Assembly (NCBI RefSeq): GCF_040096075.1
Contig: NZ_JBBMFJ010000011.1
Coordinates: forward strand, 1 to 64,000
Direction: 5' to 3'
DNA from: Brotaphodocola faecis
Lineage (GTDB): Bacteria > Bacillota > Clostridia > Lachnospirales > Lachnospiraceae
Length of the DNA: 64,000 bases
Positions 51,068 through 60,770 of this stretch are shown piece after piece. The translations under genes were made by a program, and so were the position numbers. Numbering within the stretch: position 1 is the stretch's first letter; each line of letters opens with the position of its first letter. The notes beneath the pieces are model-generated. The model searched no databases. It was not told the DNA's origin and saw nothing but the letters and a program-made list of their open reading frames with translations.

Positions 51068-51880
51068 TTAATATACTACAAATGAATGCGCCGTCACGAT
51101 GTCCATCCAGTTTTTGCTGGTCAGACGGTTGGTGCGCGCGTCTACGGCTTCCATGCCCGGATAGAAGGACATCTGGTAAGCCTTCTTTAAATCCTTGTAG
51201 TTCACCTCATAGGTAAACTGCTCCGGAAGTGCGATCTTACATGCTGCAAGCTTTGCCTTTACATCACCGGAAAGCACCTCAGTAACAGCGGCTTTCAGAT
51301 CCGCAATCACTGTCTTCGGAGATACGTTCCAGGCGCTTCCGCCCACACCCTTCTTGGATGCCACCGTCGTGATCTGCGGAACCAGTTCCTTTGAAAGTTC
51401 ACAGATCCTCTCATCACCAGATAAGAACAACACCGGCACGCCGTACATGGCTGCCGTGTAGGTGTTCAGCATAAACTCGCTCATGCGCTTTCCATTCAGC
51501 TCAATGAAGTTGCTGGCACCCGTAGACGTATGGCTGAGGGGGCTGCCCGGATCACCGGCCGGCGCATGGTAGCCCACATAAAATACTGCATCGTAAGTTT
51601 CATCCAGACCGTACATCATATTGATCGGGTGTCCACTCTTTCCGCGGATCAGGGTAACGTGCTCCGGCATAGCCATGACATCGATGTTGGTGGCATCCCC
51701 ATGTCCATCCTTCACCACGATTTCGTCCACGCCTGCAGCCAGAGCTGCCTCGCAGACGGCAACAACCTCATCCGTCATCTGCTTTGCGTATTTCTGGTAA
51801 GCCGGTTCGTCTTTGTGGGTTTCATAATTGAGGGTTGTTCCGGCACAGCCTTCAATATCCGCACTGATAAACAGTTTCAT
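51068..51880 (-). CDS. dppA: D-aminopeptidase DppA (M55)
   Basis: 270 aa. Metal residues of B. subtilis DppA are recognisable: SADIEGCAG (Asp8, Glu10), KDGHGDAT, GYHAPAG and FIELNGKRMSE. The family is zinc-dependent, decameric and cleaves D-Ala-type N termini. In B. subtilis dppA is the first gene of the dipeptide transporter operon; here it follows the importer genes after a terminator and precedes the M42 gene. Confidence 0.94.
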   Translation of the reverse strand: MKLFISADIEGCAGTTLNYETHKDEPAYQKYAKQMTDEVVAVCEAALAAGVDEIVVKDGHGDATNIDVMAMPEHVTLIRGKSGHPINMMYGLDETYDAVFYVGYHAPAGDPGSPLSHTSTGASNFIELNGKRMSEFMLNTYTAAMYGVPVLFLSGDERICELSKELVPQITTVASKKGVGGSAWNVSPKTVIADLKAAVTEVLSGDVKAKLAACKIALPEQFTYEVNYKDLKKAYQMSFYPGMEAVDARTNRLTSKNWMDIVTAHSFVVY

Positions 51881-51931
51881 TGTTCGTGCCTCTCTTTTTA
51901 TGAATTTTTATTGCATCTTTTTCTCAAAAGG

Positions 51932-51977
51932 CAAAAAAGGAGCCGGTTCATGGCACTTCGTCATGAAACCGGCTCCT
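51932..51977 (-). terminator. Terminator of the peptide importer operon
   Basis: Minus strand AGGAGCCGGTTTCATG pairs with CATGAACCGGCTCCT, followed by TTTTTT. It separates the importer from the dppA-M42 pair; no convincing promoter is seen between, so the pair may live on readthrough. Confidence 0.92.
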
Positions 51978-52005
51978 ATGCCATGCAATTGCTATTTTGA
52001 TTTGA

Positions 52006-53028
52006 TTACTGATGCGTAACTGCGTTCTCTGCAGCCTTTGCGTTCTTCTTCGCTTCCTCGGTATCGTACAGATGGCAGTATACGAAATGATCGTCACCTA
52101 CCTGGTACTTCTGCGGAGCCTCGGTTTTGCACCGCTCCATGCATTTCGGACAGCGGGTGTGGAATTTACAGCCAGTCGGCGGATTCAGTGCGGAAGGAAT
52201 GTTACCCTCCAGAATGATCCGCTCCTTCTTTGCCTTCGGGTCCGGAATCGGAACTGCGGAAAGAAGTGCCTGGGTGTACGGGTGCAGCGGGTTCTGGTAC
52301 AGGCTGTACTTGTCACCCTCCTCCACGAAGTTGCCCAGATACATAACGCCGACACGATCGCTGATGTGCTCCACAACGCTTAAATCGTGGGCTACGAAGA
52401 TGTAGGTCAGGTTCATGTCGCGCTTTAACTGGTTCATCAGGTTTAACACCTGGGACTGGATAGAAACATCCAGTGCGGATACCGGCTCATCGGCAATGAT
52501 GAGCTGCGGCTGCACCGCCAGGGCTCTCGCGATGCCGACACGCTGACGCTGGCCGCCGGAGAACTCATGGGGGTAACGGTTTGCATGATAATCATCCAGT
52601 CCGACACGGCGCAAGAGCTCTACAACCTTTTTATCGGTTTCCTCACGGGTCTTGGTCAGGCCGTGAATGATGAGCGGCTCTGCCACGATATCGCGGACAG
52701 ACATACGCGGGTTTAAGGATGCATACGGATCCTGGAAAACCATCTGGACTTTCTTGCGGATCGGGCGCATCTGCTTTGGTGTGTATTTGGAGATTTCCTC
52801 TCCGTCCAAAACGATGGAGCCCTCTGTCGGCTCAATCAGCTTACAGATACTTTTACCAAGGGTAGACTTTCCGCATCCGGACTCTCCTACAATTCCGAAT
52901 ACCTCACCGCGTCTTACCTCGAAGTCGACGTTATCGACTGCTTTTACATAGGACGGCTCTTTTCCCAGACCGCCTTTTACCGGGTAATACTGCTTGAGTC
53001 CCCGGACAACTAATAAATTGTCTGCCAT
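52006..53028 (-). CDS. oppF: Oligopeptide ABC transporter ATPase (OppF/DppF)
   Basis: 340 aa. Walker A GESGCGKST (about 45), signature SGGQRQR, Walker B IIADEPVSALD; the C-terminal oligo_HPY extension with clustered Cys (CKFHTRCPKCMERC) is typical of Opp/Dpp ATPases. Its ATG shares one base with the oppD stop (TGATG). Symbol by family; DppF is equally possible. Confidence 0.93.
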   Translation of the reverse strand: MADNLLVVRGLKQYYPVKGGLGKEPSYVKAVDNVDFEVRRGEVFGIVGESGCGKSTLGKSICKLIEPTEGSIVLDGEEISKYTPKQMRPIRKKVQMVFQDPYASLNPRMSVRDIVAEPLIIHGLTKTREETDKKVVELLRRVGLDDYHANRYPHEFSGGQRQRVGIARALAVQPQLIIADEPVSALDVSIQSQVLNLMNQLKRDMNLTYIFVAHDLSVVEHISDRVGVMYLGNFVEEGDKYSLYQNPLHPYTQALLSAVPIPDPKAKKERIILEGNIPSALNPPTGCKFHTRCPKCMERCKTEAPQKYQVGDDHFVYCHLYDTEEAKKNAKAAENAVTHQ

Positions 53029-54053
53029 CAGTCCTTACCCCCTTCTTTCACACAGCGCCAGCAGCGGCTCTGGTGTCCGTTTCCGAGATCCGTGAATCCC
53101 GGTTCTTCCTCGCGGCAGCGGTCAAAGGCATACTTGCAGCGCGGCGCGAATTTACAGCCCTTCGGCATGTATTTCGGGTTCGGCACGTTGCCCGGAATGG
53201 ATTCCAGTTCATCCACGTGCTCGCCCAGCTTCGGGATGGAATTTAACAGGCCCTCCGTGTACGGATGGGACGGGTTATCGAAAATGTCGTAAACAGAACC
53301 TTTCTCAACCACGCGGCCGCAGTACATAACAACAACCTGGTCACACACCTCTGCCACCACGCCGAGGTCATGGGTGATAAAGAGAATGGAGGTTCCGATC
53401 TCTTTCTTTAACTTGTTCATCAGGTCCAGAATCTGCGCCTGAATGGTTACATCCAGTGCCGTGGTCGGCTCATCCGCGATTAGGATCTCCGGATTGCATA
53501 CCAGAGCCATGGCAATCATGACACGCTGGCGCTGGCCGCCTGAAAGCTGGAACGGATACTCCTTCATCATCTTCTCCACCCGGGGAAGGCCGGTCATGCG
53601 GAGCATCTCAATGGCTTTCTCTTCTGCTTCCTTCTTGCTGACCTTCTGATGCATGAGAATGGCTTCCATGATCTGGTCACCAATCTTCATAACCGGGTTT
53701 AAGCTGGTCATCGGCTCCTGGAAGATCATGGAAATCTTGCTGCCGCGGAGCTTTCTGCGCTCCTCATTGCTGATGTGTACGATATCTTTTCCGTCCAGAA
53801 GAATCTGTCCTTCTTCGATTTTACCGGTGGTTCCCATCAGCAGACCCATCACGGACAGAGCCGTTACGCTCTTTCCGCTGCCGGACTCTCCTACGATACC
53901 GAGAGTGGAACCCTCTTTTAATTCAATATCAACACCATCCACCGACTTGACAATGCCGCTGTCCATGTGGAACCAGGTGTGCATGTTTTTGATTTCGAGA
54001 ATATTTTTGCCGGAGGCATCTTTCGTTGTCTCCACTTTGATTGTTTCACTCAT
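53028..54053 (-). CDS. oppD: Oligopeptide ABC transporter ATPase (OppD/DppD)
   Basis: 341 aa. Walker A GESGSGKSV (about 55), signature SGGQRQR, Walker B ILIADEPTTALD and oligo_HPY tail with CKFAPRCKYAFDRC. Second ATPase of the heterodimer. 14 bases after oppC. Confidence 0.93.
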   Translation of the reverse strand: MSETIKVETTKDASGKNILEIKNMHTWFHMDSGIVKSVDGVDIELKEGSTLGIVGESGSGKSVTALSVMGLLMGTTGKIEEGQILLDGKDIVHISNEERRKLRGSKISMIFQEPMTSLNPVMKIGDQIMEAILMHQKVSKKEAEEKAIEMLRMTGLPRVEKMMKEYPFQLSGGQRQRVMIAMALVCNPEILIADEPTTALDVTIQAQILDLMNKLKKEIGTSILFITHDLGVVAEVCDQVVVMYCGRVVEKGSVYDIFDNPSHPYTEGLLNSIPKLGEHVDELESIPGNVPNPKYMPKGCKFAPRCKYAFDRCREEEPGFTDLGNGHQSRCWRCVKEGGKD

Positions 54054-54067
54054 GTGCCTGCACCTCC

Positions 54068-54967
54068 TTAATCAGTCAGTTTCGGATCCAGAGCATCTCT
54101 GAGACCGTCGCCCAGCAGGTTGAAGCTGAGTACGGTTAAGAAGATTGCAAGACCCGGGAACAGGGTGATGTGCCAGCTGTTCATCATGTAAGTACGTCCG
54201 TTGCTTAAAAGCAGGCCCCACTCCGGTGTCGGCGGCTGGGCGCCCATGCCTAAGAAGCTTAAGGAAGAAGCAGTCAGAATGGAAGATCCGATGGACATAC
54301 TGTACTGAACGATGATGTCCGGGATCGCGCTCGGCAGGATGTGGTAGAACAGGATTCTCTTATCATCCGCGCCGATGTTCTTTGCTGCCTGCACGAATAC
54401 GCTGTTCTTGGTAGCCAGCGTGTTGCCTCGTACCAGGCGGGCGAATTTCGGAATGTTGAACACTGCTACCGCAATGATAACATTGGTCATGCCGCTGCCT
54501 AAAATAGCTACGATTGCGATCGCCAGGATAATGCCCGGGAACGCAAACAGCGCATCACAGATACGCATGATCACAGCATCGATCATACCACCATAATAAC
54601 CGCCCAGAAGCCCCAGAAAGGAACCGATCACGGCTGCGATGCTGACGGAAAACAGGCCGACACTTAAGGAAATACCAGTACCACAGATAATACGGGAGAA
54701 CAGATCTCTTCCGAACTCATCGGTTCCAAACCAGTGCGCGCCAGTCGGTGCCTGCATGATCGCGTTGTAATCATAATCATTGATTCCGTAAGGAGCAATG
54801 AACTTTGCGGTAAAGGAAAGTACTACTAAAAACAGAATGAAAACCAGAGCCACAATGGCGGTTTTCTGTTTCTTAAACTTGCGGACAAACTCAGAAAGTG
54901 GAGTACTGATGTCCGTTTTTTCGTTCAGGGTCTCTTCGGCCTGATTTACTTTTTTCTCTTTTGCCAT
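54068..54967 (-). CDS. oppC: Oligopeptide ABC permease (OppC/DppC)
   Basis: 299 aa with five or six membrane segments and the N-terminal cytoplasmic OppC segment. The EAA loop reads VQAAKNIGADDKRILFYHILPS. ATG follows AGGAGG. Confidence 0.94.
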   Translation of the reverse strand: MAKEKKVNQAEETLNEKTDISTPLSEFVRKFKKQKTAIVALVFILFLVVLSFTAKFIAPYGINDYDYNAIMQAPTGAHWFGTDEFGRDLFSRIICGTGISLSVGLFSVSIAAVIGSFLGLLGGYYGGMIDAVIMRICDALFAFPGIILAIAIVAILGSGMTNVIIAVAVFNIPKFARLVRGNTLATKNSVFVQAAKNIGADDKRILFYHILPSAIPDIIVQYSMSIGSSILTASSLSFLGMGAQPPTPEWGLLLSNGRTYMMNSWHITLFPGLAIFLTVLSFNLLGDGLRDALDPKLTD

Positions 54968-54984
54968 CTCAAACTCCTCCTTTC

Positions 54985-55905
54985 TTAGTCAAGCTGGATT
55001 TCCGGATTGAGTACGGCATAGAGCACATCTACAATCAGGTTAATCACAACGAAATGTAATGAAAAGATCAGGATCAGGGACTGGATTGCCGGGTAGTCAC
55101 GATAGTTTACAGACTCAACCAGCAAAGAACCCAGACCCGGGAACGCGAATACGGACTCGGTTACTACAGAACCACCAAGCAGGAAACCAAACTGCAGGCC
55201 GACTACGGTAACCACGGAGATCATCGCGTTTCGGAACGCATGCTTCCATACAACCACGCGCTCTCTTAAGCCCTTTGCGCGGGCAGTACGAATGTAGTCA
55301 TCTTTTAATACTTCTATAATAGAGGATCTGGTAAAACGGGCAATGATGGCCGCGATACTGGATCCCAGTGCAATCGAAGGTAACACGAGACTCTTCAGTG
55401 AATCCGCGCCCGTGGTCGGGAACCATTTCAGATTCACGGAAAATACCATGATCAGCATAAAGCCCACCCAGAAGGAAGGAAGCGATATGCCGGACACCGC
55501 CAGTGTCATTCCTGTGTAATCCTGCCAACGGCTTCTGTGTCTTCCGGACCATACGCCGAGAAGCACACCCACGATGGTACTCCATGTGAGGGCCAGCAGA
55601 GTCAGTTTTGCCGTATTGGCATAGCGGTTGGAAACCTCCACCGCAACCGGACGTTTGGTCCGGAGAGATGTACCAAGGTCACCCTTCAGCAGACCTGTTA
55701 CATATGTAATGTACTGTTCGTGGATCGGTTTATCCAGTCCCAGTTCTTCTCTTACTACCTGAACATCTTCGATGGTTGCCTGCGGACCTGCTACCAGACG
55801 GGCCGGGTCACCGGGAATCAGCCGGACGAAGAAAAATACGAATGTTACCACGATAATCAGGGTAGGTATCACTCCAATGATTCTTTTACCTATGTACCTT
55901 AACAT
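54985..55905 (-). CDS. oppB: Oligopeptide ABC permease (OppB/DppB)
   Basis: 306 aa with six membrane segments. The first reads RYIGKRIIGVIPTLIIVVTF, typical of OppB, and the EAA loop TARAKGLRERVVVWKHAFRN. First permease gene, 152 bases after the binding-protein gene; a stem-loop stands in that gap. Confidence 0.94.
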   Translation of the reverse strand: MLRYIGKRIIGVIPTLIIVVTFVFFFVRLIPGDPARLVAGPQATIEDVQVVREELGLDKPIHEQYITYVTGLLKGDLGTSLRTKRPVAVEVSNRYANTAKLTLLALTWSTIVGVLLGVWSGRHRSRWQDYTGMTLAVSGISLPSFWVGFMLIMVFSVNLKWFPTTGADSLKSLVLPSIALGSSIAAIIARFTRSSIIEVLKDDYIRTARAKGLRERVVVWKHAFRNAMISVVTVVGLQFGFLLGGSVVTESVFAFPGLGSLLVESVNYRDYPAIQSLILIFSLHFVVINLIVDVLYAVLNPEIQLD

Positions 55906-55971
55906 ACACTCAACACCTTTCGTTCTTTTTGGGGAGTACCCCCTGGGTTAATAGGTTTCTTTTTATCTGAA

Positions 55972-56004
55972 AAGGGGTCTGGCGGATCAGAATTCCGCCA
56001 GACC
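55972..56004 (-). promoter_or_regulatory. Stem-loop between binding-protein and permease genes
   Basis: Minus strand GGTCTGGCGGA (55994-56004) pairs with TCCGCCAGACC (55976-55986), then CCTTTTC. Such hairpins behind binding-protein genes stabilise the upstream RNA or partly terminate, giving more binding protein than permease. Confidence 0.75.
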
Positions 56005-56057
56005 ACCTGTTTTGCAGTATTTCATTCTGTCAGATCTGTTTCTTATCTAAATATGGA

Positions 56058-57740
56058 TTACTTTGCCAGCTTAGCGTTTCTTAAGTTCAGGCAGTTATCC
56101 GGGAACAGCTTTGCGTCTACCATCTTTGCGGAGCTGGCCCAGGTGTTGTTGTCGTTTGCCAGACATACCAGCGGGCTCTCCTCCCAGATGATATCCTGAG
56201 CTTTTGCGTAAGCCTCTGCTCTCTTGGAATCATCTGCGGTAGATAATGCGTCTTTCAAGAGCTGGTCAACCTCTTCGTTCTCATAGTAGCAGATATTGTA
56301 GCTTGCCGGCGGCTCAGATTCGATCGCCATCAGTGGACGGATACCCCAGTCCGCATCACCGGTAGATGGGGACCAGCCGATCACATACATATCAACCTCT
56401 GCCTCAGAGCCAGGAACATCCACATCCTGGATCTTCTGGTTTACCACCGCGCTCTCAAGAGCGTTGATCTGAACATCGATGCCAACCTGAGCCAGCTGCT
56501 GCTGTAAGAACTCACACTGCTTTAAGTTTGCGGTAGTAGAAGCACACATGATGCTGGTCTTGAAGCCATCCGGGTAACCAGCCTCAGCCAGTAAGGATTT
56601 TGCCTTCTCGATGTCGTATGCGTATACATCGTTGCCTTTGTAGTACTGAACTGCCGGTCCGATGATGGAGGTTGCCGGAGTTGCCACACCGTTCTTAACA
56701 ACTGCGCAGTAAGCATCCTTGTTGATCGCATAGTTGATGGCCTGACGAACTCTTACATCGTTGAACGGTGCCTTCTGGTTGTTCATCATCAGGTAACGTA
56801 CTACGATACCCTCTTCCTGACCAACAGATACGTTGCTGTCGCCGCGAAGAGTCTCAATGCTCTCGGTCGGAACCGGCCAGATGAACTGAGCATCGCCGGA
56901 CTGCAGCATAGCAACACGGGTTGCGTTCTCAGATACCGGCTTGAAGGTAATGGTCTTGAAGCCTGCGTCCGGATCTACTAAAGCGGTGCCGCCGCAGATG
57001 TCTGCGTCATAGCCCCACCAGTCTTTGTTTAAAGCGATGGTAGCGTGCTCACCTGCTACCCACTCTACGAAGGTGTACTGACCGGTACCAACCGGGTTCT
57101 TTGCACACTCTTCATTGCCCTTTGCAATAACTGCCGGGCTCATAACAACACAGGCCGGATGTGCCAGGGTCGGAATAAATGCGCCAAACGGATTTTCCAG
57201 AGTTACTTTTACGGTGTAATCGTCAACGATCTCTGTCTCTTTTAAGACATTGCACAGTAAGGTAGTTCTCTTTAAGCCAAGGTTCTTGTCACCCCAGCGG
57301 TCGAAGTTGGCCTTTGCTGCCTCTGCGTTCCACGGAGTTCCATCGGAGAACTGGATACCCTCTCTTAAGTGGATGGTGAACTCGGTAGCGTCGTCGTTGG
57401 CCTCGTAGTCGGTTGCCAGCATCGGGATGATCTTCATGTTGTCATCGAAACCGAACAGACCGTCCATCATCAGTCTCTGAATACCGCCGGATAAGGTATC
57501 GCTGGTATCCATCGGATCCATGGTGGTAAAGTCTACCAGCATTGCTGCGGTAATGTCAGTATCCTGGGATACGGACTCGCCCGAAGCCAGCTCTACAGCT
57601 GCGGTAGTCTCTGCGGCTGCCTGGGTATCACCGGAAGCTGCTGCAGTGGTCTCAGAAGAACCAGAACCGCCGCATGCGGTCAGTGCGCCCATAGCTGCAG
57701 TAAGGAGCACAGCCAGAAGCTTTGTTTTTGTCTTCTTCAT
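56058..57740 (-). CDS. Peptide-binding lipoprotein (SBP family 5)
   Basis: 560 aa. Signal peptide ends in the lipobox LTACGG (Cys about 23), followed by a Ser/Thr/Ala linker; mature protein shows family-5 marks such as LREGIQFSDGTPWNAEAAKANFDRW and YDIEKAKSLLAEAGYPDGF. It captures peptides outside the membrane for the OppBCDF pump. Start MKKTKTK with AAAGGAGG eight bases upstream. Divergent from the regulator gene at 58014. Confidence 0.94.
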   Translation of the reverse strand: MKKTKTKLLAVLLTAAMGALTACGGSGSSETTAAASGDTQAAAETTAAVELASGESVSQDTDITAAMLVDFTTMDPMDTSDTLSGGIQRLMMDGLFGFDDNMKIIPMLATDYEANDDATEFTIHLREGIQFSDGTPWNAEAAKANFDRWGDKNLGLKRTTLLCNVLKETEIVDDYTVKVTLENPFGAFIPTLAHPACVVMSPAVIAKGNEECAKNPVGTGQYTFVEWVAGEHATIALNKDWWGYDADICGGTALVDPDAGFKTITFKPVSENATRVAMLQSGDAQFIWPVPTESIETLRGDSNVSVGQEEGIVVRYLMMNNQKAPFNDVRVRQAINYAINKDAYCAVVKNGVATPATSIIGPAVQYYKGNDVYAYDIEKAKSLLAEAGYPDGFKTSIMCASTTANLKQCEFLQQQLAQVGIDVQINALESAVVNQKIQDVDVPGSEAEVDMYVIGWSPSTGDADWGIRPLMAIESEPPASYNICYYENEEVDQLLKDALSTADDSKRAEAYAKAQDIIWEESPLVCLANDNNTWASSAKMVDAKLFPDNCLNLRNAKLAK

Positions 57741-57853
57741 AAATATTCCTCCTTTTCTTTCAGGGGTCTTTACACGTTCTTTACGCTCCATGTATATAAA
57801 AAAAGCATGGAGCATACGTTTCCCTTCCGTGTATGCGCCCTTGCATGGTTCCC

Positions 57854-57883
57854 ATTTTACACTTTACCACATTACAATGTCAA
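57854..57883 (-). promoter_or_regulatory. Promoter of the peptide importer
   Basis: Minus strand TTGACA (57878-57883), 18-base spacer, TAAAAT (57854-57859). Confidence 0.6.
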
Positions 57884-57937
57884 ATAAAAAATACCTTTTT
57901 TCGATAAATATTTGCACTTCTTTATTTTATAAATAGT

Positions 57938-57980
57938 TTAGGTTGTTTTCGCGCTATTTTTATTCTATAATGAACCTAAT
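57938..57980 (+). promoter_or_regulatory. Promoter of regulator with flanking inverted repeat
   Basis: TTGTTT (57943-57948), 17-base spacer, TATAAT (57966-57971). TTAGGTT (57938-57944) and AACCTAA (57974-57980) bracket the promoter and could be an operator for autoregulation. Confidence 0.5.
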
Positions 57981-58013
57981 AAAATGTATTTCCCTGTTAT
58001 GAAAGGAGAACCC

Positions 58014-59972
58014 ATGTCCCATACTGAACTGCCTATTCCCAATACCCAAAAGTCCGGCGCCCTTATCATCTGTCTGCACGCCGGGATCCGACGGGAATTT
58101 CAGGACTATCTTTCCGCCCTGCTGGGCAACTATATCCGCTTTGACATCCTTGACCCTTACCAGATCCATGATCCGTCACAGATCCAGGACTACTCTTGCA
58201 TTCTGTTTGCCAGCAGCCGCACCCGGGAAGCCTTTCCCATTCCGGTTCCGGAACATATTACCCAGCTGATCTGCACCCGTACCTTCAATCCGGTCTCTTT
58301 AGACCAGATCATCCGGATTCCTCAGGGTTCTTCCGTTTATCTGGTCAATGACACCAGGGATTCCGTTCTGGATATTCTCGGGCAGCTGAAGGATGCCGGC
58401 ATCACCCAGTACCACTTTGTTCCTTTTTATCAGGGATGTACCCAGACAGACGAATCCATCCAGTATGCCATCACCCTGGGCGAGCCCCAGCTGGTTCCCC
58501 GCCATGTACCCAATGTCATCAATATTGGAAACCGGATCATTGATATTTCCACGATTCACGATCTGTGTACCTGTTTTCAGCTTCCATCCAGCTTAACCAA
58601 CCAGATCACACGGACCTATGTGAACCGGATCCTGCAGATCATCCAGTTAACCGGAACTCATTACACCAACTATGTATTTTCCCAGCAGCTTCTGCAGGCC
58701 GTCATAAGCAACTTAAACGTCAGCATCTGCCTCATGACAGACGAGGGCCGCATCAGCATGGTGAACCGGGCCTTCTGCCAGGACTGGAATATCCCGGAAA
58801 ACGGATGCATGGACAGCCTGTTTTCTTCCTGGCTGCCTTCCCAGTACGCATCCCATAATTTCTGCCAGAGCGCGGACTACCAGCTGGTCAGCCGCAGCGG
58901 CCTGCGCAGACATCTCAGTGTCCTGCAGCTTTCCCTGCCCGGCCACAAACCGCTTTATCTGCTGAGCAGCCAGCCTGTGTCCTCCTCCCCTGCCCCGGAT
59001 ATTACCCCGGTGGATGTGCGGGATCCTTCCTCAGATTTTTACCGGCTCAACAGCGGTTTTGACAGCATCCTGTCGGTCTCCGGCCGCGTGCTGAACATGC
59101 TGGAGTACGCCCGCCGCCTGGCGCTCTACGATTTTCCAGTGCTGATCCAGGGTGAAAACGGCACCCAGAAAAAGAAGATTGCCACAGCGATTCACAAAAC
59201 CTCCAGCCGCAGACAGAATCCTCTGATCATTTTCAACTCCCTGTATACCGGTCTGGAAGCTGCGGACCAGTTAAAGCTGGCAGATACCGGCACCCTGCTG
59301 ATTGACGGTGTGGAACGTCTTTCCCTCTCCACCCAGGATACTCTCATCAGTATTCTGCAAAACACGATGGATGATCTGGATATCCGCATCATCGCCACCA
59401 CCAGCCAGGATCTGTACCAGGACGTTCTGGACGGGCGCTTCCGGGAAGAACTTTTCTTTCTTTTAAATGCCGCCTCCATCGATACCATCCCTCTGCGGGA
59501 GCGGCGGGAAGATATTCCGGTTCTGATGGAGCTTTTCTTCCGGGAACTGTTCCATGACCCCAACATCAGGCTGAAAGATCTGATCTCCTCCAGCCTGATG
59601 AATTTCCTGACGAACTACGATTACCCGGGAAATATCCAGGAGCTGTTCAACTTAAGCCGCTATTTCTTCTCCCTGTACTCGGCCCATCCGCTGGTACTCT
59701 CCCAGCTTCCATCCTACATCCGGAGCCGGGTAAACCAGCCGGTCAGCGAAAGCAGCGTATTAAAGAACCAGGTCCTTTCCCTGATCGCGGAAACACCGCG
59801 AATCGGACGCGGCACCATTCTGACGGCCCTGACAGAAAAAGAAATCGCCGTCAGCGATGGAAAGCTGCGCGGTCTCTTAAAAGAGCTTGCCGAGGAAGGC
59901 CTGATCCGGGTTGGACGCACCCGCAGCGGCTGCGAGATCACCGAGCTGGGTCTTGCATCCATCCGGCATTGA
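58014..59972 (+). CDS. Regulator built on a degenerate sigma-54-activator AAA+ fold
   Basis: 652 aa. N-terminal Rossmann-like part (1-200), PAS-like sensor (about 225-330), AAA+ domain of NtrC type (about 355-590) and a C-terminal winged helix (about 590-650) in place of the usual Fis-type helix-turn-helix. Walker A reads GENGTQKK for GESGTGKE, Walker B LLIDGVERL for LFLDEI, and the GAFTGA sigma-54 contact loop is deleted. ATP-driven activation through sigma-54 therefore seems lost. Start MSHTELP with AAAGGAG six bases upstream. Divergent from the peptide importer, which is the likely target. Confidence 0.85.
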   Translation: MSHTELPIPNTQKSGALIICLHAGIRREFQDYLSALLGNYIRFDILDPYQIHDPSQIQDYSCILFASSRTREAFPIPVPEHITQLICTRTFNPVSLDQIIRIPQGSSVYLVNDTRDSVLDILGQLKDAGITQYHFVPFYQGCTQTDESIQYAITLGEPQLVPRHVPNVINIGNRIIDISTIHDLCTCFQLPSSLTNQITRTYVNRILQIIQLTGTHYTNYVFSQQLLQAVISNLNVSICLMTDEGRISMVNRAFCQDWNIPENGCMDSLFSSWLPSQYASHNFCQSADYQLVSRSGLRRHLSVLQLSLPGHKPLYLLSSQPVSSSPAPDITPVDVRDPSSDFYRLNSGFDSILSVSGRVLNMLEYARRLALYDFPVLIQGENGTQKKKIATAIHKTSSRRQNPLIIFNSLYTGLEAADQLKLADTGTLLIDGVERLSLSTQDTLISILQNTMDDLDIRIIATTSQDLYQDVLDGRFREELFFLLNAASIDTIPLRERREDIPVLMELFFRELFHDPNIRLKDLISSSLMNFLTNYDYPGNIQELFNLSRYFFSLYSAHPLVLSQLPSYIRSRVNQPVSESSVLKNQVLSLIAETPRIGRGTILTALTEKEIAVSDGKLRGLLKELAEEGLIRVGRTRSGCEITELGLASIRH

Positions 59973-60016
59973 TGATATACTAACAGCCGTTTGAATCTGA
60001 TAAAGAGAGGTATTTT

Positions 60017-60745
60017 ATGATGTTGCCAAAGATTGGAATTACAACAATAAATACGAAAAATCCGGTATCCGGCGCACCGCTTTCCACCAATGGCTGGACT
60101 TACAACGATGCAGTTACAAAGGGCGGCGGAGTTCCGTTCCTGCTTCCTTCCGTCACCAATGAGGACCAGTTAGACGCCATGGTGGAGGCCTGCGATGGCT
60201 TCATCTTCAGCGGCGGAGCTGATATCACCCCCTGCTGCTACGGAGAGATGGCCCATCCACTGGTAGGTGACACCAGCTTAAAACTGGACCGCAGCCAGAT
60301 TGGCCTGATCCGCCGGGTTATCAAAACAAGAAAGCCGTTTCTGGCTATCTGCCGCGGACACCAGGTCTTAAACGTAGCCTGCGGCGGAACCCTGTACCAG
60401 GACAACAGCCTGCACGGGGAAGGCACAGCAAGACACATGATCAAGGATGACCGGGGTGATGTGAGCCACCAGGTTACACTGAAACCAGGCACGACCCTCT
60501 ACAACATGTTCGGCGAGCGCGTCTGGACCAACAGCTACCATCACCAGAGCGTGAAAAAACTGGGTGATGGCTTAAAGATCGCCGGCACCGCCGATGACGG
60601 CATTGTGGAGGCCATTGAGCTGATCGATTATCCCTACGGCCTTGGCATCCAGTGGCACCCGGAGGCCATGCTGGTGGCATCCGATGATATGCTTCCGGTG
60701 TTTACCGGACTGATTGAAGCGGCGAAGAAAGCAGCTGACAAATAA
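60017..60745 (+). CDS. C26-family gamma-glutamyl hydrolase (PuuD-like)
   Basis: 242 aa class I glutamine-amidotransferase-like hydrolase. Nucleophile Cys in ICRGHQVLN (about 115), FSGGADITP early, and the His-Glu pair in LGIQWHPEA. The family cleaves gamma-glutamyl amides such as gamma-glutamyl-GABA. Here, next to peptide import and D-aminopeptidases, gamma-glutamyl peptides are the more likely substrates; this is inference. 45 bases after the regulator gene and probably co-transcribed with it. Confidence 0.9.
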   Translation: MMLPKIGITTINTKNPVSGAPLSTNGWTYNDAVTKGGGVPFLLPSVTNEDQLDAMVEACDGFIFSGGADITPCCYGEMAHPLVGDTSLKLDRSQIGLIRRVIKTRKPFLAICRGHQVLNVACGGTLYQDNSLHGEGTARHMIKDDRGDVSHQVTLKPGTTLYNMFGERVWTNSYHHQSVKKLGDGLKIAGTADDGIVEAIELIDYPYGLGIQWHPEAMLVASDDMLPVFTGLIEAAKKAADK

Positions 60746-60770
60746 TCCGTCGATTGTCTGCACAAATTTG

